Source of the DNA: Acidobacteriaceae bacterium
Lineage (GTDB): Bacteria; Acidobacteriota; Terriglobia; Terriglobales; Acidobacteriaceae
Assembly (NCBI GenBank): GCA_025462735.1
Contig: JAOAPC010000009.1
Span: forward strand, 113,469-177,468
Reading direction: 5' to 3'
Length of the DNA stretch: 64,000 bases
The position numbers were made by a program, and so were the translations under genes. Below, piece after piece: positions 36,500 through 45,095 of the stretch (its first letter is position 1; each line of letters starts with the position of its first letter). The notes under the pieces are model-generated. The model was given only the letters and a program-made list of their open reading frames with translations, searched no databases and had not been told where the DNA came from.

Positions 36500-37720
36500 A
36501 TGCACTTATTACCCAAATGCCGAGTTTTTATGCCTTTTGCTTTGGTTGCGCTGTGCGCGTCCTTGGCGCAGGCCGGGGGTGTTCGAATCAGCATTCCCAA
36601 GCGTTCAGATGCTACGCCGGTGCAGAAGCTCAATCGCGAAGGCGTGAAGGAGATACAGCGTCATCATTTGGCGAAAGCTGAGCAGCTCTTCTACAAGGCA
36701 TATCTCATCGATCCAGACGATCCTTTCACGCTGAACAATCTGGGCTACATTTCCGAATTACAGGGCAAAATCGACCGGGCGCAGCGCTATTACGAATTGG
36801 CGGCGAAAGAAAATAATTCAGAAACCGTCATCGCGCTGGCAAGCACTCGCAACCTGGAAGGTCACAAACTGAGCGATGTCACCAATTCCTATGGCAATCT
36901 CGAATTGAGGGTCAATCGCGGAAACATTCTGGCCATGACCTTGCTGGAGAAGGGAAGGGCCCAGGAAGCGGAAGACGTCCTGCGCGACACACTGAAACTG
37001 GATCCGCGCAATCCTTTCACCCTGAACAATCTCGGCTTCGATATGGAAGCCCAAGGCGATCTCGAATCCGCGCTTCGCTATTACAACGACGCTTCGCTCA
37101 CGCACTCTACCGAGCCGATCGTGGTCTCGCTTGACCCGCGTTGGCGCGGCAAGCCGATCAGTGATATCGCTTTCAAGAACGAGCAAGCTGTCCGCTCGCG
37201 CCTGGCCTCCCAGCAGAGCAATCAGGACCGCGCGGCGCGCCTTAATGTCCAGGGCGTGTCGGCGCTGAATCACAATCAGGACGACAAGGCATATGAGAAT
37301 TTCAGGCAGGCATACAAGCTTGATCCGCAGAATTCATTTTCGCTGAACAATATGGGTTTCGTCTCCGAAGCCTTTGGCGACGAGGAAACTGCCAACGAAT
37401 TCTACTCGGCTGCGCAACGCGGAGATCAGGCCGGCGCTCCGGTCAGTGTCGCCAGTCACCATGAGATGGTTGGCGCGCCTGTCGCAGAAGTAGCTGGTTC
37501 CAATTCGCAAGCCAGCGAGGCTGAACTGCAAGCGCAAGCCGAAGCCAAGCGCCGCAGCAATGCGCCAATTGTGTTGCGTCGTCGCGACAATACTCCAGTT
37601 TCGGTGCCCGAAACTCAGGGCCCACAGACTCAATCCCCGCAGACGCCTAGCTCGCAGGTCCCACGTCCTCCCATGGACAATGCTCCGGTGGAGAACAACG
37701 TTCCACGTCCGCCGCAATAA
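36500..37720 (+). CDS. Secreted TPR protein with three long repeats and a proline-rich tail
   Basis: 406 residues; signal peptide to AQA (about 25). Three related TPR units start DPDDPFTLNNLGYISELQG (71-89), DPRNPFTLNNLGFDMEAQG (about 174-192) and DPQNSFSLNNMGFVSEAFG (about 275-293), spaced about 100 residues apart, so the protein was built by triplicating a ~100-residue segment. The C-terminal ~80 residues are Q/P/S-rich and probably unstructured. It is divergent from the DUF5666-like gene and likely an envelope assembly factor. Confidence 0.8.
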   Translation: MHLLPKCRVFMPFALVALCASLAQAGGVRISIPKRSDATPVQKLNREGVKEIQRHHLAKAEQLFYKAYLIDPDDPFTLNNLGYISELQGKIDRAQRYYELAAKENNSETVIALASTRNLEGHKLSDVTNSYGNLELRVNRGNILAMTLLEKGRAQEAEDVLRDTLKLDPRNPFTLNNLGFDMEAQGDLESALRYYNDASLTHSTEPIVVSLDPRWRGKPISDIAFKNEQAVRSRLASQQSNQDRAARLNVQGVSALNHNQDDKAYENFRQAYKLDPQNSFSLNNMGFVSEAFGDEETANEFYSAAQRGDQAGAPVSVASHHEMVGAPVAEVAGSNSQASEAELQAQAEAKRRSNAPIVLRRRDNTPVSVPETQGPQTQSPQTPSSQVPRPPMDNAPVENNVPRPPQ

Positions 37721-37905
37721 TGAACATCAGTCCCGTTTGAAAGCCTGTTGAGAAGGGGTACCTTGGTGTATTCAATTAAGGCTTTCGTCTGATTGCTGAT
37801 GCCCTTCGGCGTACTTTAAGCTCCTTTCATCAGCTACTCAGGGTTTGGTTGAATGCGGATCAAATAGTCTCCGCCTTCCGACCCTAATCTCGCGGAGGGG
37901 CAATA

Positions 37906-38640
37906 ATGAAGAAAAGCACGTGGCTCGCAGTAGTGTGTCTATCGCTGGTTGGATCGTTCGGATTTAGTGTTAAAGCCCAAGCTGAAAGCACCATAAGCTG
38001 TCCATCTGGAACCTACGACATGCTGGACTGGATGACGTTGGATTCCGACCTCAGAAGCACTTACCACGTTGCCGGAACGGCAAATCCGCTTTACACGAAC
38101 ATGGGAAGCGGGAAATTCTATTGGACAAAAGGCGGCGGCGGTACCCCGTGGGACATTCAACTCGTTGACAACAACTACATCTATCTCTGGATCACGGAGT
38201 TGGACTGGTCGAACCCGCGTACTTTTAAGAAGTTCGCGAAGAACACGAACATGCCCTTGGTTCCGCGCTGCGCTAAGGCTGGGTTCCCTGGTTCAACGAT
38301 TTATGTTCCGGACACTTCCTATCAAACCCATTCCGATTGCACCCACTATACGACTCAAAATCTACTAAAAGGGATCAACCAGGTGTGGGGCCCGTACAAC
38401 ATCACTTTAGGCGGAGTCCTGCCTAGCAGTTTGCAAGTGCTGGTCGCGAGTTACCGCTACAACTGCAATTCGAGCTATGCCAACTGTCATGACAAGGAAG
38501 AGTATTATCTGGCGAAACGTTACGGACTGGTGCAGTGGGTGCACTACAGCTTGGTTTCAGGGGTCTACAAGGTACAGCAGAGGACCATCTTTAATCAGCT
38601 GGTAAAGGGAACAACAACGCCGTACTTCCCGTGCACTTAG
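37906..38640 (+). CDS. Secreted cysteine-containing protein of unknown function
   Basis: 244 residues behind a strong GGAGGGG ribosome site. A signal peptide (1-27, ending AQA) is followed by a Tyr/Trp/Asn-rich domain with seven mature cysteines, including SCPSGTYDMLDW near the start, CTHYTTQNLLKGINQVWGPY in the middle and a final PCT. Disulfides and a periplasmic or extracellular site are likely. I do not recognise the family. It converges on the following glycosyltransferase gene with 17 bases between stops. Confidence 0.75.
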   Translation: MKKSTWLAVVCLSLVGSFGFSVKAQAESTISCPSGTYDMLDWMTLDSDLRSTYHVAGTANPLYTNMGSGKFYWTKGGGGTPWDIQLVDNNYIYLWITELDWSNPRTFKKFAKNTNMPLVPRCAKAGFPGSTIYVPDTSYQTHSDCTHYTTQNLLKGINQVWGPYNITLGGVLPSSLQVLVASYRYNCNSSYANCHDKEEYYLAKRYGLVQWVHYSLVSGVYKVQQRTIFNQLVKGTTTPYFPCT

Positions 38641-38657
38641 GCTCTAGCATAGGACTG

Positions 38658-40031
38658 CTACTCGGTTCCGGTCTTGTGCCGTTGTTTGGCTCCGACCGGA
38701 ACCGGAGTGGCCATATAGACTACTTCGCCAGATTCTGAGTCGCCGGCTGCAGCGGCAACAGAAGCAGGTTCCCGATTCGCTTCCAAGCGGAGCAGCGTCT
38801 TTCGCGCGTTCCGGCGCACTAACAGGTTTCGCATCGGCATCCAACGAGGAATTTTGCGCAACGAGGATAGTGAACGCATTTCGTCCAACTCCTGCCGCAG
38901 CTCAAACGTGCGCAGGTACTGTCGGATAATTTCGGGCATGCTCATGCGCAGCGCGGCCGAGACGTTTTGCATGCCCATCTCTATCTGGCGGTCGCGGTTT
39001 TGCAGCAGGTCGGTCAGGTGACTAGCCAGTTCTTCGACTTGGCCCGCCGGGAAAAAGTCGATCGCCAGTCCTTCCTCGTCAGCCAACCGTCGAAAGTCAG
39101 GAATATCTGACGCAACGATCGGCACACCGTAGGTGCACGCTAAATGCGCAATTCCGCTCGATCCTGCGGACGAAGTGTAGGGCAGCACCGCTACGCTTGA
39201 GCTTTGAAAAAGCTGTGGGATGTCTTCTTCCGCAACGTATCCGGTGAAGATCACGTCGGAGCGCGACCCAAGCTTCTCCTTAATTGACTGCAAGTATCCC
39301 GGCGTCTTGGGATGATCAGTGCCGGCTATCACCAGACGCGCCTCGGGAATTTGACGCGCGATCTGTTTGAAGGCTTCCAGCATGGGCTCCAGTCGTTTGT
39401 AGGTGCCCCATTTGCCGAATGCCAGGATGCGGTGCTCCGGATTACCGCGCAAAGCCAAATCAGGATATTCCGGACGAGCCGAGAAGATGCCGTGGCGGCG
39501 GACATACACCGATCCCCGGCCATACTTTTCCAGCAATACGCTGCGATAGGCCGGCAACATAACCGAAACCGAGTTTGCGAAAAGAACAATATGCGTGGCC
39601 AACACCCCACCCAACCGGTAAAGCAGGGGGAATCGCACGCCAGCATCGTCCAGATCTACGGTCTCCATCAGCTGGTGCAGAGTAACGTGGGTGTAAAAGC
39701 CAGCCAGCCGCGCCAGAGCAGGAATTGCGATACCAAGGAATGCGGGCGGAGGACTACCGCCGAAGCTCGCAAACCCGAGATTGAACCAGACAACGTCAGG
39801 CTTTTCGTTCTTTATTGCCCGCAGCAGCCGCCACGGATTGCTGAGACTATTGAACTTCCAGCATCGGTTTACCGAGAATCCATCCAGTTCCGGTTGAACT
39901 GGCGAATATTCATCACCCAATATGGTGAGTGTCATCCCCGGAATGCGCTGCAGCTCGCTGGCAATATGAAACCCATACTCATTCAATGCGTCCCGGCTTG
40001 GCGGAAACGACGTTACCAGACAGATTTTCAT
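38658..40031 (-). CDS. Glycosyltransferase family 4
   Basis: 457 residues from the ATG at 40031, which overlaps the upstream stop by four bases (ATGA). GT-B fold: CLVTSFPPSRDALNEYGFHI at the N-terminus, ILAFGKWGTYKRLEPMLEAF opening the donor domain, then VAVLPYTSSAGSSGIAHLAC and the following GVPIVASDIPDFRRL. The last ~90 residues are basic and partly low-complexity. It is in an operon with the GT2 gene and probably adds sugars to a lipid-linked intermediate. Confidence 0.92.
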   Translation of the reverse strand: MKICLVTSFPPSRDALNEYGFHIASELQRIPGMTLTILGDEYSPVQPELDGFSVNRCWKFNSLSNPWRLLRAIKNEKPDVVWFNLGFASFGGSPPPAFLGIAIPALARLAGFYTHVTLHQLMETVDLDDAGVRFPLLYRLGGVLATHIVLFANSVSVMLPAYRSVLLEKYGRGSVYVRRHGIFSARPEYPDLALRGNPEHRILAFGKWGTYKRLEPMLEAFKQIARQIPEARLVIAGTDHPKTPGYLQSIKEKLGSRSDVIFTGYVAEEDIPQLFQSSSVAVLPYTSSAGSSGIAHLACTYGVPIVASDIPDFRRLADEEGLAIDFFPAGQVEELASHLTDLLQNRDRQIEMGMQNVSAALRMSMPEIIRQYLRTFELRQELDEMRSLSSLRKIPRWMPMRNLLVRRNARKTLLRLEANREPASVAAAAGDSESGEVVYMATPVPVGAKQRHKTGTE

Positions 40032-40771
40032 TGCTGTCCCTGACCGAAAAGCGTGTATCGGGAGAGTTTCCCCAATAATGTGAAGTAGTGCAGTGCAACT
40101 TTGAAATCTGCTTTGCTCTTGCCGGATTGACGAGTTGCGAACCGGAACGGGACCTCGACCGCGTTTCGAATGCTGCCTTTGACAAGAATCTCGAGCAGGA
40201 TCTTGAAACCCTGCGGCTGCAGCTGCAGTGCTTCGAGGCACTTGCGACGAACCACAAAATATCCGGAGAGTGGGTCTTTCACTTTGAGCCCTTTGCTGCG
40301 CAACGGTGCGGTTGCCAGCAAAGTGCTGCAGCGGGAGACGAACACCCGAAATTTATTCCATTCGCCGAGACTGTCGCCGTGGCCGGCAACATAACGGCTT
40401 GCGATGGCAATGTCTCCACTATCTAGCACCGGCGCCAAAAGCTCAGGCAGGAGCTCTGGCGGATGCTGCAGATCGGCATCAATCACCCCGAGAAGGTCGG
40501 CGTCAGTTTGCGCCCAGCCGTGAATCACCGCCCCGGCCAGCCCGCGCGCGCCGTTTCGGACGAACACCCGAACTCTCGGGTCACGTGCGGCGCACTCTCG
40601 GCCTACCTCGGCTGTGCCGTCGGTGCTGCCGTCGTCCACAATGATGAATTCGCAATCCACTGGCGCGTTCGCGACGGCGGCGCTCAAGCGTTCCAGGAGA
40701 ACCGGAATATTCCCTGCTTCATTCAGAGTCGGAATTACGAGGCCTAACTTGGGTCGGGGGAGAGTACTCAT
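40028..40771 (-). CDS. GT2 glycosyltransferase, polyprenol-phosphate mannose synthase-like
   Basis: 247 residues. GT-A fold with LGLVIPTLNEAGNIPVLLERL, IIVDDGSTDGT (donor-binding DD), LGVIDADLQHPPE (metal-binding DxD region) and SGYFVVRRKCLEAL, matching Dpm1-like synthases without the C-terminal membrane helices. The expected reaction is transfer of mannose or glucose from an NDP-sugar to polyprenyl phosphate, whose product a GT-C enzyme such as the one at 27056-28804 could use. First of a two-gene overlapping unit. Confidence 0.92.
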   Translation of the reverse strand: MSTLPRPKLGLVIPTLNEAGNIPVLLERLSAAVANAPVDCEFIIVDDGSTDGTAEVGRECAARDPRVRVFVRNGARGLAGAVIHGWAQTDADLLGVIDADLQHPPELLPELLAPVLDSGDIAIASRYVAGHGDSLGEWNKFRVFVSRCSTLLATAPLRSKGLKVKDPLSGYFVVRRKCLEALQLQPQGFKILLEILVKGSIRNAVEVPFRFATRQSGKSKADFKVALHYFTLLGKLSRYTLFGQGQQ

Positions 40772-40901
40772 ATTGAATTTCCTGTCCTAACACGAAGTGA
40801 ATCAGTGAAGCTCAACTCTTGGATGTCTATGAACACAAACACGTTGGTCAAATGTGAATCAGAACTGCTGTAGTTAACTTAGTTAAAGACCTGAAAGCAG
40901 C

Positions 40902-41582
40902 TCAGGCCGCGACGGTTGAATCTACTTGTGGTTGAGGGAATTTACTTACGATCGCGCTCAGGCAAGCGACGATGGCGACGTGGACATTGTCAGGATCACC
41001 GGCGGAAATCAGACTCAAGGGAGCAAACTTTCGCAATTCGAGGTACGAACTGCGATATTGACGCATGAAGTCGATCGGGTACTCTGGTTTTCTGGCGCGA
41101 GCTTCCTCCGGCACCGCATCGAGCAAATAGGAGACATCAGTGTTCGGCGCGAGGCTCAACACGAAGCGTGCGTAGGCGCGCGCCAGCCAATGGTGCATGG
41201 GCAATGCCGCCAATTGGTCGTAGATGTAACGATCAAAAATAATGACGCCGCCATTCCCAGCTGAACGCTCCCTTCGAATGATCTGGCGAAGCCGAAATAC
41301 GTCTGCCAGATGAAGTAACGATCTTCCAACTAGAAGAGGGAATGAGCGGGTATTTTTGTCGTTACGGTTCGCCGGCTTATCCGGGGAGCCGACCTGGCCA
41401 TCGCTCTGCAGCACCTTGCGGCTGAACCCCGAGCGTAGGGATGACAAAACCGCGACGTTGTCCCAGAACGTCAAGATACGGACAGACAGGCCCTGCTGGG
41501 TGAGATACTCGCGTAGCTTTTCGATTTGGGTGCTTTTGCCTGCGCCGTCGATGCCCGAAAAAGTGATCAGTAGGGGGGTCAA
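40902..41582 (-). CDS. Thymidylate-kinase-like P-loop kinase
   Basis: 226 residues from a TTG start with GAGGA upstream. FSGIDGAGKSTQ (8-19) is the Walker A loop, IIFDRYIYDQLA the DR-Y motif of dTMP kinases, and EEARARKPEYP a LID-like segment. A long charged insert (GSPDKPANRNDKN) follows the first beta strands. It lies among glycosyltransferases rather than DNA genes; such kinase-like proteins recur in exopolysaccharide loci and may phosphorylate another substrate. A real dTMP kinase is not excluded. Confidence 0.8.
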   Translation of the reverse strand: MTPLLITFSGIDGAGKSTQIEKLREYLTQQGLSVRILTFWDNVAVLSSLRSGFSRKVLQSDGQVGSPDKPANRNDKNTRSFPLLVGRSLLHLADVFRLRQIIRRERSAGNGGVIIFDRYIYDQLAALPMHHWLARAYARFVLSLAPNTDVSYLLDAVPEEARARKPEYPIDFMRQYRSSYLELRKFAPLSLISAGDPDNVHVAIVACLSAIVSKFPQPQVDSTVAA

Positions 41583-41624
41583 GAAAGTAATTCCTCAATC
41601 AGATGGAAGAGTGTTTGAAAGATC

Positions 41625-42062
41625 TCAGTGTCCGGGAGAGTTAGGTACACGCCCAGGACTTGCGGCCGACAGTGCTACCACGGTCCCCAAAGCCGCACCC
41701 GCGCCAGCGATAAAGCCGAAGCGGATTAACCATGAACGAATTTGCCGCTGTTTAGGAGGCGCAATCGCTACTCCAGCCGGCTTCGAAGCCGCGCTCCCGC
41801 TTGTCTGGACTGCAGGCGCTACCGCTGTGCCGCTCGGTTGCGGCGGCACATTTTGGGGAGCAGGGGGAACGGGAGCGGCTGCGGCAGGCGGCGTGGTTGA
41901 TCGGCCCGGATTCTCAGGCAGCTCAATCGGTGGCTGCGTTGAATTCTGCGCAGGCTGCTCAGGAGGCGCCTGCTGCTGTTGCTGCGCAAGAAGCGGCGCC
42001 GTGGCGCCGCTCAATAGAAAAACTAGCAGACAGACCGTTGCCCGAAAAACGATCCGATTCAT
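41625..42062 (-). CDS. Pro/Ala/Gln-rich exported membrane protein
   Basis: 145 residues from the ATG at 42062 (GGAGG four bases upstream). A signal peptide ends about LLAQ, followed by QQQQ, a Pro/Ala/Thr-rich stretch to residue ~105, and one hydrophobic segment (RFGFIAGAGAALGTVVALSA) near the C-terminus. It has no recognisable domain. Position within the polysaccharide operon suggests an envelope role. Confidence 0.65.
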   Translation of the reverse strand: MNRIVFRATVCLLVFLLSGATAPLLAQQQQQAPPEQPAQNSTQPPIELPENPGRSTTPPAAAAPVPPAPQNVPPQPSGTAVAPAVQTSGSAASKPAGVAIAPPKQRQIRSWLIRFGFIAGAGAALGTVVALSAASPGRVPNSPGH

Positions 42063-42085
42063 AACACCTCCACCGGGGCCTGCCG

Positions 42086-42478
42086 TCATGCAGCCACGGT
42101 CTGGGGTTGACCAACTTTTTCCGATGCGAGATCTTCGGTCTCGCTCGCCAGTTCCTGCTCGACGGTAAAGCCGGCAGCAGCGTCAAAAACAGGGAACTTA
42201 TTAAACAGCCGGTCCATCCGCGTGAGTTCAAGAAAGATCGCCGCCTCGGGGGACATTTCCCCAAGCTGTAACGCCCCGTCATTTCGGGCCACTGTTTCCA
42301 TGCAGTCCAACAAACCTTCCATACCCGCGAGATTCATCTCGCGCACGCGCGAAAAATCCACAACTACGTGCGGCGTGTCGGTCGACATCCTGCTCTTCAA
42401 TTCTCGCCCGAGTCTGCTTGCCTCTTTCGCCCCGAACGCTTCTGGCAACTTGATCATGATTGCGGACTGCGTATTCAT
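42086..42478 (-). CDS. STAS-domain protein lacking the phosphorylatable serine
   Basis: 130 residues from the ATG at 42478. A single STAS fold (anti-sigma-factor antagonist type): HVVVDFSRVREMNLAGMEGLLDCM aligns with the usual D-L-S-x-V-x-x-I-D-S-S-G-L motif, but the two serines are Leu50 and Ala51, so kinase control by phosphorylation looks lost. It may act as a constitutive binding partner. It is located between polysaccharide genes and 1.2 kb from an ECF sigma-factor gene. Confidence 0.8.
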   Translation of the reverse strand: MNTQSAIMIKLPEAFGAKEASRLGRELKSRMSTDTPHVVVDFSRVREMNLAGMEGLLDCMETVARNDGALQLGEMSPEAAIFLELTRMDRLFNKFPVFDAAAGFTVEQELASETEDLASEKVGQPQTVAA

Positions 42479-42620
42479 GTCATCTTCCCCTGGGTCCTGC
42501 AACTTTGTGCAGAAACTTAAGATCCACTATTCTTTCTGGTCGTTTACTGCTATTCCTGCGTAACAGTTGCTTCTATACAGATGCGAATTGTTAACAAACG
42601 GTTTACATTTCATGAACTAT

Positions 42621-43619
42621 TCAGTTCGCTATCTGCAACTTGTTAAGTAACGCCGCCCCCGCTCGCGCAAAAGGCAGCGATTTTGTCGCTCGGATCAAAC
42701 GAGGATCAGAAATCGCGATCTCCGTCTTGCGATCCAGATGAAACATTTTTTGGTTGCTGACGATCGACCGTCGCACATTCAACCCAAGACCTACATACGT
42801 CTCTTGCAAAATCCAGGATTGTTCGACCGTCGTCCCACAATCAATTTCGCAATCCCGTTCGATTGCGCTGCCGCCACTGATGTTGCAGCATGCGGCCATA
42901 CGCGTACCCGCTCCCACGAACGCCGGACCATCAATCGCGCATGATTCATCAACCTCCGCGCCGGACCCGAACCATATCCCAGGACCCACCTCGGTCCCTA
43001 CTGGACGCAGATCGCATTTGCCAGATAACGCGTCTTCCGTCAGCCGGCGAAAATCCTGCGGCTTGCGCAACCGATTCACATATCCCCCGTAGAAGAAACG
43101 CTCTTGGTCGGAAATGAGTCCACTCAGGGTCTTTCTATATGCGCCGTTCACGTCGCGCAAAAAGTTTGCGTTAACCACAGCCATATCTAAGGAACCATCT
43201 GCCGCATACGCCTGGGTCAATGCCGCTCCGCGGTCACCGTGAAACCGTAAGAGTTCTTCAAAGTCCAGATCGCTGTACCCACCAGTGCTCACCAGGAGAA
43301 GACTTCCGACTCCCTGCTGCACCCACTCCGCAACCGCCCGCTCCCACGCCGAGATAAAGTCATCCGAAAGCAGCGAGCGCGTCGACAACAGTTGGGTACC
43401 CGCCGGGCCCTCGGGAATGACTGTGGTAGCTTCGACCCCGGCTGCTTCCAGCTTTTCAATAGTTCGATCAAGCAGGCTTTTCCCCAGCACGTCGAGTTTT
43501 ACGTCTGGGGTGTTACTTAGGAATCTCCGGCGTTTTCGCGCGGCATCTTTGCCCGACTCCGAAGAATCGGCCTCTTTGCCGTTCGTTGCTGTCAACGTCA
43601 GGATTGCCCCGATTTTCAC
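42621..43619 (-). CDS. Degenerate sugar-nucleotidyltransferase-like protein with left-handed beta-helix
   Basis: 332 residues from a GTG at 43619 with GGGAG seven bases upstream. The layout follows NDP-sugar pyrophosphorylases: an N-terminal Rossmann-like half (LGKSLLDRTIEKLEAAGVEATTV) and a C-terminal hexapeptide-repeat helix (VGPGIWFGSGAEVDESCAI to VEQSWILQETYVGLGLNVRRSIV). The G-G-x-G-T-R-L signature expected near residue 8 is replaced by ILTLTATNGKEA, so the catalytic site is probably lost. It may regulate or scaffold other sugar enzymes. Confidence 0.72.
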   Translation of the reverse strand: MKIGAILTLTATNGKEADSSESGKDAARKRRRFLSNTPDVKLDVLGKSLLDRTIEKLEAAGVEATTVIPEGPAGTQLLSTRSLLSDDFISAWERAVAEWVQQGVGSLLLVSTGGYSDLDFEELLRFHGDRGAALTQAYAADGSLDMAVVNANFLRDVNGAYRKTLSGLISDQERFFYGGYVNRLRKPQDFRRLTEDALSGKCDLRPVGTEVGPGIWFGSGAEVDESCAIDGPAFVGAGTRMAACCNISGGSAIERDCEIDCGTTVEQSWILQETYVGLGLNVRRSIVSNQKMFHLDRKTEIAISDPRLIRATKSLPFARAGAALLNKLQIAN

Positions 43620-43675
43620 CTTGATCTCCCGTTCTGGCTCAATGCACACGTGGGTCTACTAGTTACAACCCGCTA

Positions 43676-44404
43676 TCAAGCAGCATTACTCGCGGAAATT
43701 TGCGAAACCTCCGCAAATACTGTCCGTGGAAATTCCCGCGTCAACTCCTCGGGGTTCCAGCGCACGGTAGTTTCTCGGCGGGCGCGTGAACGTTGCGCCC
43801 GGCTGTTGGCTGCTTCGTTCTCTTGCAGGGTTCGTCCCAGCAATTCCCGAATGCGAAGTTTTGCTTTGTGAAGCTGAGACTTCGAATTTCCCACGGAGCA
43901 ATCGAGCAGTTCGGCGATTTCCTGATGCTCGTAGCCTTCGACTTCATGCAATAAGAAGATGGTCCGGTAGCCGTCCGGAAGCTCCTTGATAGCGCGAGCG
44001 AGTGCGATGCGGTCCACACATCCAGTCAAGCGGTCGTCGCGACTCCCGTATTCGCGGCGGACCACTTTCGCGTCCTGGTTATAAGGTTCGTCAAGCGAAA
44101 CCTGTTTCAGTGCTTTTTTCCTGAAGTGCATGAGCACGGTATTCACTGCGATGCGATACAGCCAAGTGGACAACGCAGAGTCGCCGCGGAATGTGGCGAG
44201 CTTGCGGAACACTTGCAGGAACGCGTCCTGAGTAAGATCCTCAGCTTCGGCAGTATTGTTGGTCATGCGGAGGCACACCGAATATACTTTTGCTTTGTGC
44301 GCATGAAATAAAGATGCGAATGCGTCAGCGTCACCAATTTGGGCGCGCTTTACTAGGTCTAGGTCCGACTCGAATCGTGCGATGGTTGCGGTGTCGGTGG
44401 TCAC
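43676..44404 (-). CDS. ECF-family RNA polymerase sigma factor (RpoE-like)
   Basis: 242 residues from a GTG with GGAGAG five bases upstream. Region 2 reads FASLFHAHKAKVYSVCLRM and AEAEDLTQDAFLQVFRKL; region 4 reads LPDGYRTIFLLHEVEGYEHQEIAELLDCSVGNSKSQLHKAK. The C-terminal ~45 residues are an Arg-rich extension. No anti-sigma gene is adjacent; the STAS protein nearby does not fill that role directly. It may control envelope or stress genes here. Confidence 0.92.
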   Translation of the reverse strand: MTTDTATIARFESDLDLVKRAQIGDADAFASLFHAHKAKVYSVCLRMTNNTAEAEDLTQDAFLQVFRKLATFRGDSALSTWLYRIAVNTVLMHFRKKALKQVSLDEPYNQDAKVVRREYGSRDDRLTGCVDRIALARAIKELPDGYRTIFLLHEVEGYEHQEIAELLDCSVGNSKSQLHKAKLRIRELLGRTLQENEAANSRAQRSRARRETTVRWNPEELTREFPRTVFAEVSQISASNAA

Positions 44405-44743
44405 TGGGGCTCTCCTTTCAAAACACCTGTCTTTCGTGGGTTCGGAACGATCTGGATTAGCCGTAATCACAGTTATGAAGTTAGAGTTCTTTGTTCAAAT
44501 GGTCTATCCGGTGAGGTCTGTATCCATCAACAGACGTTCCTGTACCGCTTTGACCCACAAGAAGTTTCGCGTCAGGGATGAAAATGAGCAGAACTGGCGC
44601 GGGTGCGGAACATTTTTCACGAGTTCAGAAATTTTTGCCCGTATTCCGCCGTTGTCGTAGGCCATTTACAGGTCTTTCTCAGTTATTCGTCCATTTTTAA
44701 GTGCCGAACTGCCGCAATAAGCATTTTGCGGAACATCGGGGAT

Positions 44744-44771
44744 CATCTTCTCTGCTACAGGAAAGTCCTCA
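44744..44771 (+). repeat. 28-bp direct repeat, copy 1
   Basis: Identical to 44837-44864. The unit starts CATCTTCTCTGC and ends GGAAAGTCCTCA, containing a short AGGA-AAG-TCCT palindrome. Only two copies are visible, 93 bases apart start to start. Confidence 0.85.
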
Positions 44772-44836
44772 TGCTGCGCCGGTAGTACATCCCGCTAGTA
44801 CCATCCACAGGGACGGTTTTGTTGGCCGGGGACAGA

Positions 44837-44864
44837 CATCTTCTCTGCTACAGGAAAGTCCTCA
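44837..44864 (+). repeat. 28-bp direct repeat, copy 2
   Basis: Exact match to the copy at 44744. The sequence between the copies is unique and non-coding. The pair could be duplicated regulator-binding or sRNA sequence. Confidence 0.85.
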
Positions 44865-44954
44865 GGGTAAGTACAGAGTTCGCAGGATTGTTGACACCAC
44901 AGGCGAGGCCTATTCTCAGCCTATGAAAGTTGCCCTCAACTTCCCTACCTTTCG

Positions 44955-44990
44955 AGCAGGCGCCGGCGCTCGGTAGTGCCGGCACCTGCT
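44955..44990. other. Hairpin in the leader region of the DUF892 gene
   Basis: A 13-bp stem with one mismatch (AGCAGGCGCCGGC pairing with GCCGGCACCTGCT) around a 10-base loop. No T-run follows, so it is not an ordinary terminator. It lies 105 bases before the DUF892 start and could be a leader structure. Confidence 0.5.
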
Positions 44991-45095
44991 TCTCGCCTCA
45001 AACCTGGCTCGGGTGGAAGAAGTTAAGGGAAGTAAGCCTGAGCGAAATTCAACTTCCGCTCGTATTCCAAAACCAATTCTTTCCGGGAGGATAAT

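Larger units (their letters stand above)
44405..45095. other. Gene-free stretch with direct repeats and a hairpin
   Basis: 691 bases between the ECF sigma gene and the DUF892 gene. No coding sequence is supported in any frame. It contains two copies of a 28-bp direct repeat and a 13-bp-stem hairpin, listed separately, and could hold promoters for both flanking divergent genes or a small RNA. Confidence 0.6.

Noticed and set aside
44744..44864. CRISPR-like array
   Set aside because: Only two repeats, one spacer of 65 bases, and no cas genes nearby.
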